Source of the DNA: Candidatus Poseidoniaceae archaeon
GTDB lineage: Archaea > Thermoplasmatota > Poseidoniia > Poseidoniales > Poseidoniaceae
Reading direction: 5' to 3'
NCBI GenBank assembly: GCA_028822955.1
Contig: JAPKCL010000053.1
Location: forward strand, 1 to 11,582
Length of the DNA: 11,582 nucleotides
Positions 1 through 6,129 of the stretch are shown in pieces. Both the position numbers and the translations under genes were made by a program. The notes below the pieces were generated by a model. The model was not told where the DNA came from. It did no database searches and worked only from the letters and a program-made list of their open reading frames with translations. Position 1 is the stretch's first letter; each line of letters starts with the position of its first letter.

Positions 1-453
1 CCTATGCCTTTGACGTTAAAATGTTGGTCGATAGGAATCACCAGTGGCGCTGCTGTAGCGGGCGACAGAGTTGGACTTGCTCTACGCAATGCCAAGGAAG
101 ATCACTTAGGCAGTGGAACGCTTTTGGTTCGACCTGCGGTTGAAGATAAGAAAACGAACACCAGTATTCCACTGGCAGTTATCGCTCATGAACGTTCAAT
201 GATGAAGTTGAGCCGGTCACCTTTTCAAAAGCGAGTCCTAGCTGAAGGTGATATCGTACACGCAAGCGTCGATTTACAATTTGTCGTCGGCAGAGTAGGT
301 GCAGTGAATGGAGAAGAAATGGAAGTTGTTTGGGAAGCACCACTCTTTATTCGCAGAGAAAACCCTGAAGCAACATTGATTGCTCAATTGGATTCAAAGC
401 CACGCATTATGGGAAACGCTATTCTCACTCTCGCTAACGACAACTCGGCGTAG
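1..453 (+). CDS. Elongation-factor-like GTPase (SelB/EF-Tu family), C-terminal part, cut by window edge
   Basis: The frame is open to the left edge, so the ATG at base 4 is probably internal and the GTPase domain lies outside. What remains looks like a domain-2/domain-3 beta-barrel pair of a translational GTPase. The stretch around residues 14-45 (AAVAGDRVGLALRNAKEDHL, then a GTLL segment) follows the EF-Tu domain-2 pattern in which a conserved AGDRVGLALRN-type loop closes the barrel. The rest is beta-rich, with alternating hydrophobic residues and no membrane segment. Archaea often carry SelB-like or EF1A-like paralogues with this tail, with or without selenocysteine use. Which paralogue this is cannot be told without the G domain. 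It would act on ribosome-bound aminoacyl-tRNA or as a relative of such factors. The next gene starts 83 bases downstream on the same strand. Confidence 0.55.
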   Translation, partial: PMPLTLKCWSIGITSGAAVAGDRVGLALRNAKEDHLGSGTLLVRPAVEDKKTNTSIPLAVIAHERSMMKLSRSPFQKRVLAEGDIVHASVDLQFVVGRVGAVNGEEMEVVWEAPLFIRRENPEATLIAQLDSKPRIMGNAILTLANDNSA

Positions 454-501
454 AAAAAATAGTAGTATTATCGCCGTCAAAATACACTGAACAATCGGTG
501 G

Positions 502-509
502 TTTGATAA
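502..509 (+). promoter_or_regulatory. Weak TATA-like box before the 562-residue membrane protein gene
   Basis: TTTGATAA is centred about 31 bases before the ATG at 537. With an archaeal TATA-to-start distance of about 26, transcription would begin near 531 and leave a leader of only a few bases. No Shine-Dalgarno precedes 537, which agrees with a nearly leaderless message. The match to a TATA consensus is poor. Confidence 0.3.
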
Positions 510-536
510 CCCAGCACAATTGGTTTACGCGCTGGG
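510..536. repeat. Inverted repeat ending at the ATG of the next gene
   Basis: CCCAGC (510-515) and GCTGGG (531-536) are perfect 6-base arms separated by 15 bases. The right arm touches the ATG at 537 and the left arm abuts the candidate TATA box. The position suits an operator better than a terminator, because no T-run follows. Chance occurrence is possible at this arm length. Confidence 0.3.
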
Positions 537-2225
537 ATGCGCATTAATGATGAGGACGAAGGTCCTGTAAGTGCAGAAGACCATGAGGTTTTCAGAGCGT
601 TGCACTTAGCAGGTTCGGGGAAAGTACTCGCTTCTGTTGATGAGCGTATGCTTTCACTCGAAACTCGGCGCGGCCGAGGATTACATTTACGACTCTCAAA
701 CATAACCCGAGTCCACCATCACCATACACGACTCGTACCTTTTTCATATGCACTCTTTGGTTGTGGATTAATTTACGCTGCTAAACGTATACTGATACCA
801 GATACACTCCAGTTAGTTTCTGCGCTCCTCGGATGTGCAATGATATTGGGTTGGCTTGGAACACGTAAACCGACACTTACACTCGATACAGATGTTGGCG
901 ATTGTCACACAATTACCGGTAACGATGCTTCATTGATGCGATTGTCAACATTACTCAAGCGTCTCGAGAGTGGAATGGGACTTGAAGAAGCAAGAATCGG
1001 TTTGGATATCTTAAACAGAGATTTGGAATATCCTCGAACGACCCTATTGAATCTTCAAGAAGTACCTGTTGAACCAGTTCATTTGAGTTCATCAACATCA
1101 ATCGCATCTTTCCTAACGGATGAGTTCCAAGGGGAAGAACGACCTGATCCCCTCTTTTCGCACATGGTCACGGGCAACGGTATCGAATTAGACTTTGATG
1201 AAATGGAGCAGACTGTTGCGAACCGAATCCATGACAATCAACGAACACAGGAGTTCGAGCGCTCAAATACAGAGCATGGACTTTTCCAAAGAGGCATCGC
1301 AAATGCACATAGTCGTCGTGGCTCAATTGGATCTTCACAACATCATCAAACACCTCAACCTCACTCCCACACTCAACCATTTGAGACTCAACTCCACACT
1401 CCACATCCGGCTTATTCACACCCGTCACCGGTGCCATCGTATCAGCAAATCGCACAGGCATCTCATACCGATATGCCTTATGAAAACCAAGCATCTCAGC
1501 CGACTGAAACACCCAGTATGTATTTGCCGAGTTTTGTTGGCAAAGAAGGAGCCCATGTCCCTGGTCAGACTTCTGCCACCAACATGGAAACGCATTCGAA
1601 TTTTGATGCGTTCCGTTCACCGGATGCAGTACTTCCAAATATTGAAATTGAAGAACAGACTTCACTCATTCAAAAGGCACGTCGCCAAACCCCCGAAATT
1701 CCAGAACTCCCCCCGCAAAATAAATCTCGTGGCCGTAAGGTGAACAGTCGATTACGGGCCAAAGCAGGACAACGTTCAGAATCGCGTCTACGACCGAAGG
1801 CACGTAGCCAGTCAGGGCAGACAAGTAAAATTCGCGAAATAGTTGCCCCTGCTGCAGCTCAATTACTTGAAAGCGCATCTCATTTAGCAAATAGAGTTCT
1901 CAATGGTCGTTCAACGAATCTGCAGAACAGTGGTTCATCTTCAACCCAAGAACTCCGCCAGCGTTCGGCTGAGAATCATCAATCGGAAGCAATTGAGTCA
2001 ATTAATAATCTATCGATAAACCGTGGAGGCTATCTACCAGAAAAGGAGATTCAACACATGCTTGCACATCTGGAACGACGACGCCCTTTTTTAGAACAGG
2101 AAGTGCAAGAAGTTGAAGAATACACACCTGTGCTTGAAGATGTCTCATTTGATGAACTAAAAGACAGTAAAACCCACCACGCAGAACATGCTGGTAAAGC
2201 AGGCCTTCCTCGAATCGACCTCTAA
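537..2225 (+). CDS. Unrecognised two-helix membrane protein with long disordered tail
   Basis: I do not recognise this 562-residue protein. Residues 25-60 are beta-like and end in four histidines (60-63). Two membrane helices follow (about 66-84 and 88-109), with a short turn at RILIPDT. Residues 112-142 (a TLTLDT strand, then an amphipathic helix with LMRLSTLLKRL) could complete a PH-like fold interrupted by a helical hairpin, as in bacterial membrane PH proteins; this is inference. Residues 250-330 are low-complexity and rich in His, Ser, Gln and Pro. Residues 395-433 are strongly basic and contain an imperfect 12-residue tandem repeat (SRLRAKAGQRSE then SRLRPKARSQSG). Residues 500-530 form a charged, possibly coiled helix. 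It is probably an anchored cytoplasmic protein whose basic tail could bind nucleic acid or lipid headgroups. The ATG at 537 is the first in frame; no Shine-Dalgarno is seen. Codon usage resembles that of neighbouring genes. Confidence 0.7.
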   Translation: MRINDEDEGPVSAEDHEVFRALHLAGSGKVLASVDERMLSLETRRGRGLHLRLSNITRVHHHHTRLVPFSYALFGCGLIYAAKRILIPDTLQLVSALLGCAMILGWLGTRKPTLTLDTDVGDCHTITGNDASLMRLSTLLKRLESGMGLEEARIGLDILNRDLEYPRTTLLNLQEVPVEPVHLSSSTSIASFLTDEFQGEERPDPLFSHMVTGNGIELDFDEMEQTVANRIHDNQRTQEFERSNTEHGLFQRGIANAHSRRGSIGSSQHHQTPQPHSHTQPFETQLHTPHPAYSHPSPVPSYQQIAQASHTDMPYENQASQPTETPSMYLPSFVGKEGAHVPGQTSATNMETHSNFDAFRSPDAVLPNIEIEEQTSLIQKARRQTPEIPELPPQNKSRGRKVNSRLRAKAGQRSESRLRPKARSQSGQTSKIREIVAPAAAQLLESASHLANRVLNGRSTNLQNSGSSSTQELRQRSAENHQSEAIESINNLSINRGGYLPEKEIQHMLAHLERRRPFLEQEVQEVEEYTPVLEDVSFDELKDSKTHHAEHAGKAGLPRIDL

Positions 2226-2226
2226 A

Positions 2227-3147
2227 TTAGCTGAGCATTTGCCCAAACAGTGACAATCGCTGATTGAATCGTTCTTCTGTCATCGAATGTAAGCCTTCGA
2301 TACCAAATGACTCAAGGGTAAAACTTGCACTTACGGTTGCAGCAAGTAATGCTTGACGTAGTTCGTCTCGAGTTAAGGGGCCAGAACCTGATGCTAAGTG
2401 AGCAGCAATCGAACCGGCGAAGGTATCTCCGCATCCAGTCGGGTCCACTACTTTCTCAGTTGGGAAGGCTGGTAGTGAGATAATCTCGGAGCCATGAAAC
2501 GCAATCACACCATGTTCGCCGCGTTTAATGACGAGGGTTTGAGCCCCAATCATTTCGATTACTTTCCGAGCTGCACGAATCAAGTTCTCATCATCAGCCA
2601 ACATTCGAACTTCGCCATCATTGATAATCACGAGGTCTACTTTTTGCATGACTTCAATCAATGAATCACGAGCAATATTTATCCACAAGTTCATCGAATC
2701 AAGCATTGAAAGGCGTTGCGGAGGCGCTTGTTGAAGTACACTGGCTTGCAGAGCAGGATGAAGATTAGCACAGAATGTAATTTGAGGTGATTGATGAGAT
2801 GCAGGCACCTTTGGTTCGAAGTGCTCAAACACATTGAGATGGGTCTCATGAGTTTGTGCTTCTGCCATTGAACCGTGGTAGGAACCTGCCCATCTGAATG
2901 TCTCACCTTCTGCCGTTTCAATACCGCTTAGGTCTAAACCACAATCAGCTAAGAGAGTTCGGTCTTTCTCAGCAAAGTCTTCGCCTACGACACCCACAAG
3001 CCCTACCTGTTCCAGCGAGAGGCGCTTGGCATGAAATGAGCATGCAAGACCTGCATAAGTTGCTGAACCACCGAGAGCATCTTGCACGTTGCCAATTGGA
3101 GAAGCAACACTGTCGTAAGCAATACTTCCAACGATTAAGACATCCAT
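2227..3147 (-). CDS. PfkB/ribokinase-family carbohydrate or nucleoside kinase
   Basis: It transfers phosphate from ATP to a sugar or nucleoside hydroxyl in the cytoplasm; the substrate cannot be told. Counting from ATG 3147 (306 residues), the protein opens with MDVLIVGSIAYDS, the usual first strand of the fold. It carries the substrate-side GGSATYAG loop (about 26-33), an NDGE motif (about 176-179) and the family signature VVDPTGCGDTFAG (about 233-245), whose Asp 241 is the catalytic base. The FRWAGSY and LNVFEHFEP segments resemble a group of prokaryotic PfkB kinases of unknown substrate. The same frame opens earlier at TTG 3201 (4 bases overlapping the carboxylase stop, as TTGA) and ATG 3189. 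Neither has a clear Shine-Dalgarno; I chose 3147 because the fold begins there. It follows the biotin carboxylase gene directly and is probably co-transcribed. Its stop lies one base from the stop of the convergent membrane protein gene. Confidence 0.88.
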   Translation of the reverse strand: MDVLIVGSIAYDSVASPIGNVQDALGGSATYAGLACSFHAKRLSLEQVGLVGVVGEDFAEKDRTLLADCGLDLSGIETAEGETFRWAGSYHGSMAEAQTHETHLNVFEHFEPKVPASHQSPQITFCANLHPALQASVLQQAPPQRLSMLDSMNLWINIARDSLIEVMQKVDLVIINDGEVRMLADDENLIRAARKVIEMIGAQTLVIKRGEHGVIAFHGSEIISLPAFPTEKVVDPTGCGDTFAGSIAAHLASGSGPLTRDELRQALLAATVSASFTLESFGIEGLHSMTEERFNQRLSLFGQMLS

Positions 3148-3197
3148 AGTGGGCCCAGTGGAAAACGATACTTGTCCCTTTCGTTTCATCAAAGTGC

Positions 3198-4538
3198 TCA
3201 ACCAAGTAATTCTTGGTGCATGTCAATATATTGAATAGTGATATCTCTTTGAAGGAAATCTGCTTCATCCATTATTCGGCGATGAAGTGGAACCAAATGT
3301 TCAACTCCGGAGATTGTTGTTTCATCCAAAGCGGTCCGCATACGCTTCACTGCATCCTCACGGTCTTTACCCCAGACCAATAACTTGGCAAGCAGAGAAT
3401 CAAAGCAGCCAGGCATTTCATACCCTGGATAAGCATGTGTATCGACACGAACACCATACCCTGAAGGAAAGTGACATTCCCATAATCGGCCAGGGCTTGG
3501 TATGAAGTTCCGAGGATCTTCAGCATTGAGACGGCATTGAATGGCATGGCCTCGTAAAACGATATCCTTTTGTTCAAGAGGAAGAGGTTCTCCTTGAGCC
3601 ACTCGGATACCAAGTTCGACTAAATTGTAACCAGTGATTAACTCAGTCACAGTGTGTTCTACCTGTACACGAGGATTCACCTCAAGAAAGTAGAAATCGC
3701 CATTGGCATCGCGCAAAAATTCAAACGTTGCTAAACCCTTGTACCCCACTGATTCGGCACCCTTGCAGACCAATGCACCGATTTCTTCTCGCTTTTCGTC
3801 GCTAAGCCAAGGACCTTCTTCAACCAACTTTTGGTGACGGCGTTGGATAGAACAAAACCGTTCGCCAAAGTGTATGGCCTTTTTGCCATCTCCGAGAACT
3901 TGAAATTCGATATGTTGCGCACCTTGAATATACTTCTCAACGAAGACTCTCTCATCACCAAAAGCCGAACGGGCACGGGATTGACAGAGTTTCAAAGCAT
4001 TTTCAAATTCGCTGGATTCTTCCACAATTTGCATACCGATTCCTCCACCACCAGCAGCGGCTTTAATGATCACAGGGTAACCAATATCCTCGGCCAATGC
4101 TGATGCGACAGCCGCATCTGAAATGGACTCAGAAGAACCCTTTGCTGTTGGCAGTCCTGCTGCTTCCATCGCAGCCCTTGCTTCAATTTTATCGCCCAAT
4201 AGAGTAATGACATCCGCAGAGGGTCCAATGAAAGTAATACCTTCTTCCTTTAGCCGTCGAACAAATGTTGCGTTTTCGGCAAGAAAACCGTATCCAGGGT
4301 GAACTGCATCACAACCCATCTCTTTGGCTGCATGGATTACTGATTCAATATCTAAATACGTATCCAATGGGTTTTGCTTGTAGTTTGCATAAGCAACGTC
4401 TGCAAATCGTACTGGAAGTGATAATCGGTCTTCTCGACCGTGGATAATAGCCGCCTCAATACCCATGTCACGTAGGGTGCGAAGTATTCGTAGAGCAATT
4501 TCACCACGGTTCGCAATGAGGACACGCTTGAATGCCAT
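3198..4538 (-). CDS. accC: Biotin carboxylase subunit of an acyl-CoA carboxylase
   Basis: It uses ATP and bicarbonate to carboxylate biotin on a carrier protein, the first half-reaction of acetyl-/propionyl-CoA carboxylases. At 446 residues it matches stand-alone AccC (about 449), with no biotin carrier domain. Domains in order: the N-terminal domain with LIANRGEIA (7-15) and HPGYGFLAEN (80-89); the ATP-grasp domain with K117, K159 and the glycine loop GGGGIGM (163-169); the catalytic QRRHQKLVEE (232-241); the metal and bicarbonate site LEVNPRVQVEH (285-295, with E286, R290 and E294); and R336 in CRLNAEDP. All key residues are present. The glycine loop has Ile where E. coli has Arg. No carboxyltransferase or carrier gene lies in the window, so partners must be elsewhere. 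In archaea such enzymes usually carboxylate propionyl-CoA or acetyl-CoA. The ATG at 4538 has no Shine-Dalgarno. A perfect 14-base palindrome lies 12-25 bases upstream. The PfkB kinase gene follows with overlap or a short gap. Confidence 0.93.
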   Translation of the reverse strand: MAFKRVLIANRGEIALRILRTLRDMGIEAAIIHGREDRLSLPVRFADVAYANYKQNPLDTYLDIESVIHAAKEMGCDAVHPGYGFLAENATFVRRLKEEGITFIGPSADVITLLGDKIEARAAMEAAGLPTAKGSSESISDAAVASALAEDIGYPVIIKAAAGGGGIGMQIVEESSEFENALKLCQSRARSAFGDERVFVEKYIQGAQHIEFQVLGDGKKAIHFGERFCSIQRRHQKLVEEGPWLSDEKREEIGALVCKGAESVGYKGLATFEFLRDANGDFYFLEVNPRVQVEHTVTELITGYNLVELGIRVAQGEPLPLEQKDIVLRGHAIQCRLNAEDPRNFIPSPGRLWECHFPSGYGVRVDTHAYPGYEMPGCFDSLLAKLLVWGKDREDAVKRMRTALDETTISGVEHLVPLHRRIMDEADFLQRDITIQYIDMHQELLG

Positions 4539-4549
4539 ATTTGAGTCGA

Positions 4550-4563
4550 AGAGTAATTACTCT
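4550..4563. promoter_or_regulatory. Perfect 14-base palindrome just upstream of the biotin carboxylase start
   Basis: AGAGTAATTACTCT reads identically on both strands and ends 12 bases before the carboxylase ATG. This is where the downstream side of a TATA box or a transcription start would lie for a leaderless message. A dimeric regulator bound here could block transcription. No convincing TATA box is visible at the expected distance. The nearest minus-strand candidate is AAATATTA around 4631-4638, which would give a leader of about 70 bases. Confidence 0.4.
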
Positions 4564-4684
4564 ATGATGCCAACGGTCAAGAATCGTAGAAAATGGCATT
4601 TTCGAAACCCATTCTTCTTCTCGGAATTCTTAATATTTCGGTTTTTTTTTACATAAAGCGGTAGAAGATGTGCGTTTTTCGTTC

Positions 4685-4698
4685 TTTTTCTAGAAAAA
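4685..4698. promoter_or_regulatory. AT-rich 14-base palindrome nested in a wider dyad
   Basis: TTTTTCTAGAAAAA is a perfect palindrome ending 9 bases before the TATA box of the gene at 4738. It is enclosed by the arms TGCGT (4671-4675) and ACGCA (4701-4705). It could be an operator, or a weak bidirectional termination or upstream promoter element. AT-rich palindromes also arise readily by chance. Confidence 0.3.
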
Positions 4699-4707
4699 AC
4701 ACGCAAG

Positions 4708-4715
4708 TTTAATAT
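4708..4715 (+). promoter_or_regulatory. TATA box for the leaderless SLOG-like gene
   Basis: TTTAATAT is centred about 26 bases before the ATG at 4738. In archaea this places the transcription start on the start codon itself. The absence of any Shine-Dalgarno before 4738 agrees with a leaderless mRNA. Confidence 0.5.
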
Positions 4716-4737
4716 CACATGACAGCGATGAAAGAAC

Positions 4738-5211
4738 ATGACGCGCAAACCCCAGACCGGAGCAGAGGCCCTCGACCGATTAGCAGGAATTGATTTGAAT
4801 AAAGATGGAAGGATTGTGAATTTAATCATTTGCGGCAATTCTAAATTTTACGACTATGCCTGGTTAGAAGAACAACTTGAGCAATGGGTCGAAGCCAATA
4901 GTTATCCGGATCTCATCATACTTGGAGGAGCGAGTGGTGTCGACTATCTCGCTGAACGATGGGCTGATAACAACAACATCCAACTTGCCGTATTTAGCGA
5001 GGCTTGGACTGCACCTCGGCCTCATTCTGCACATGATTCTGGGCGTCCCGAAGCGGTAGCGACTTTAGCTCGGACTATGCTCGCACGAGCAACGCACATG
5101 CTCTCTTTCCCAGGACCAAACTCGATTTGGACAAAACGAATGGAAGAACGAGCAATCGAACAAGGCATTCCCGTAACCAGTGTACCATTGCCAGTAGAAG
5201 GACTTGTGTAG
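4738..5211 (+). CDS. SLOG/DUF2493-like Rossmannoid nucleotide-binding protein
   Basis: This 157-residue protein follows the layout of the DUF2493 (YspA-like) branch of the SLOG superfamily, small Rossmann-type domains thought to bind nucleotides or nucleotide-derived signals. The pattern is visible in order: strand IICGNSKFYDY (30-40), helix EEQLEQWV (44-51), strand plus glycine turn LIILGGASGVDYLAERWA (59-76), strand with FSEAW (86-90), and a late strand and loop SFPGPNSIWT (123-132) before a helix. The usual AGPxRN-type segment after the FxxxW strand is not recognisable; residues 91-110 read as a variant loop. The first 25 residues look like an extra helical lead. No membrane segment is present. 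The gene stands alone between a divergent carboxylase and a separately promoted membrane protein, so context gives no pathway. The ATG at 4738 fits the TATA spacing exactly. Family placement is from memory of the motif pattern; the ligand is unknown. Confidence 0.65.
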   Translation: MTRKPQTGAEALDRLAGIDLNKDGRIVNLIICGNSKFYDYAWLEEQLEQWVEANSYPDLIILGGASGVDYLAERWADNNNIQLAVFSEAWTAPRPHSAHDSGRPEAVATLARTMLARATHMLSFPGPNSIWTKRMEERAIEQGIPVTSVPLPVEGLV

Positions 5212-5266
5212 GGCGAAAGAGCAAAACTCTACTTTCGATTCGAGAGTCAATTTGATGAGGAAACTA

Positions 5267-5284
5267 GGTGTTCCCAGCAACACC
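5267..5284 (+). terminator. Small hairpin downstream of the SLOG-like gene, possible terminator
   Basis: GGTGTT (5267-5272) and AACACC (5279-5284) form a perfect 6-base stem with a 6-base loop, 56 bases past the stop codon. A short T-run (around 5313-5317) follows some 30 bases later, which is too far for a classical intrinsic terminator. Archaeal termination needs little more than a T-rich tract, so transcription may end in this region. The rest of the 183-base gap holds only the promoter of the next gene. Confidence 0.3.
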
Positions 5285-5341
5285 GCTCAAGGTGGAAGCC
5301 CCTAAAAAACACATTTTTCGCACTTTACCTCTCCCCGCGAG

Positions 5342-5349
5342 TTATATAC
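5342..5349 (+). promoter_or_regulatory. TATA box of the aquaporin-like gene
   Basis: TTATATAC is the clearest TATA box in the window together with that at 7515. Adding 26 bases to its centre predicts a start near 5371 and a 24-base leader. The palindrome TAACATGTTA (5363-5372) sits right at this predicted start and could be an operator. Confidence 0.55.
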
Positions 5350-5378
5350 TATGTAAAAAAGATAACATGTTAACTCTT

Positions 5379-5386
5379 AGGAGGGG
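5379..5386 (+). promoter_or_regulatory. Strong Shine-Dalgarno before the aquaporin-like gene
   Basis: AGGAGGGG lies 8 bases before the ATG at 5395 and gives a long match to the 16S rRNA 3' tail. It is the strongest ribosome binding site in the window and fixes the start codon. With the good TATA box and the terminator it suggests high expression. Confidence 0.75.
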
Positions 5387-5394
5387 AAAAAAAT

Positions 5395-6021
5395 ATGGAA
5401 ATGAATATGAAAGAAAATATGGCTGAAATCGGAGGAGCATTTATGCTTTCTTGGGTAGTTTTTGGTATGGGATTAGGTACATTGACTGGCGCTGTAGCAT
5501 TAGCAGTTGCTTGGATGGCCTTTAACGGTGCTCACATACTACCAGTTGTAACCTGGAGTCACATGATGACAGGCGACCTAACTGACACTGAAGGGAATTG
5601 GATGGCAAACGGTATGCGTTTGGTTATGCAAGCGATTGGAGCATTGCTCGCAATCGTTCTTGCTACTGAAGCTGGCGAAATTGAAACCGGTTGGGCTGCA
5701 ACAGAAATGTGGATCCCCGATATTGCTGACAATCTCTGGGGCGTCCTCGGAATGATTGCCGCAGGTGCTGTTTGGTGGCAAATCCACACTCGATGTGAAT
5801 CGGAGTGGGCTTCTGCTTTCGGTTTGATGGCTCTTGGCGGCGCTATGGCGCTCACTGGTGCTCATGAAATGGGAGCATCTCTTGCAAGTGCTGGTGAAGG
5901 TATTGTTGATACTGTTGTCAACTGGATTTTCAACGGTCTCTTTGTTGGTATTGGTGCCTTAGTCGGTGTTAAGATTGACGAAATGATCTCCGGCGAATCC
6001 GAAGATACAAGCGCAGAGTGA
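5395..6021 (+). CDS. Divergent aquaporin/MIP-like membrane protein with altered NPA motifs
   Basis: This 208-residue protein is very hydrophobic, with perhaps five or six membrane segments (about 12-30, 31-44, 74-91, 114-128, 140-156 and 172-193). The first half resembles a MIP half-channel: GGAFMLSWVVFGMG for helix 1, GAVALAVAW for helix 2, then NGAHILPVVT (44-53) where aquaporins have SGxHxNPAVT, then an MQAIGALLA helix like the MIP helix 3 QxxGA motif. In the second half, LTGAHEMGASLA (143-154) sits where GASMNPAR is expected, followed by NWIFNGLFVGIGALVGV, like the last MIP helix. The GAH triplets lie exactly 100 residues apart, fitting an ancient half-repeat. If the alignment holds, NPA reads LPV and MGA, the selectivity arginine is gone, and helix 2 is about nine residues short. 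Water or glycerol flux through the normal pore is then doubtful. An alternative is an unrelated small multi-pass protein. The tail (199-208) is acidic. The gene forms its own transcription unit. Confidence 0.5.
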   Translation: MEMNMKENMAEIGGAFMLSWVVFGMGLGTLTGAVALAVAWMAFNGAHILPVVTWSHMMTGDLTDTEGNWMANGMRLVMQAIGALLAIVLATEAGEIETGWAATEMWIPDIADNLWGVLGMIAAGAVWWQIHTRCESEWASAFGLMALGGAMALTGAHEMGASLASAGEGIVDTVVNWIFNGLFVGIGALVGVKIDEMISGESEDTSAE

Positions 6022-6071
6022 AACCAAGTTTCTCTTTGAGTTTACACCAAATCTGAATGATTTGGGAAGCC

Positions 6072-6115
6072 GCCCCTGTTCCTTCTTCGGAGGGAATGGG
6101 GGCCTTTTTTATTTT
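6072..6115 (+). terminator. Hairpin plus T-run terminator after the aquaporin-like gene
   Basis: Bases 6072-6082 (GCCCCTGTTCC) pair with 6093-6103 (GGAATGGGGGC) over 11 positions with two wobble pairs and a 10-base loop. TTTTTT (6105-6110) and a further ATTTT follow. This is the strongest terminator in the window and points in the plus direction. The minus strand has no T-run on its exit side, so it does not obviously serve the convergent reductase gene. Confidence 0.8.
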
Positions 6116-6129
6116 AGTAAAGCAAAGAA

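Noticed and set aside
1321..1470. Repeated CAC/CAT/CCA triplets resembling a short-repeat array
   Set aside because: They are codons of a His/Pro/Ser/Gln-rich protein segment without regular spacing, so neither a CRISPR array nor a DNA satellite.
1168..1665. A 165-codon open frame on the minus strand in the same region
   Set aside because: No start signal, no recognisable motif, and complete overlap with a better supported gene.
1195..1743. A 182-codon open frame on the plus strand inside the membrane protein gene
   Set aside because: It overlaps the low-complexity region of the larger gene in another frame; the product is rich in His, Arg, Leu and Ile with no domain pattern, as expected from a shifted reading of biased codons.
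3148..3201. Longer PfkB kinase starting at TTG 3201 or ATG 3189
   Set aside because: The extra 14-18 residues precede the first strand of the fold and no Shine-Dalgarno supports either codon. The overlap with the carboxylase stop keeps TTG 3201 possible, so this is only a preference.
4640..4650. Nine-base T-run in the divergent gap as a terminator
   Set aside because: No plus-strand gene ends upstream of it in this gap and no stem precedes it; it is more likely part of AT-rich promoter DNA.
5559..5865. Two minus-strand open frames of 98 and 95 codons opposite the aquaporin-like gene
   Set aside because: They are antisense to a gene with a strong Shine-Dalgarno and terminator; their sequences show no fold pattern and no start signals.
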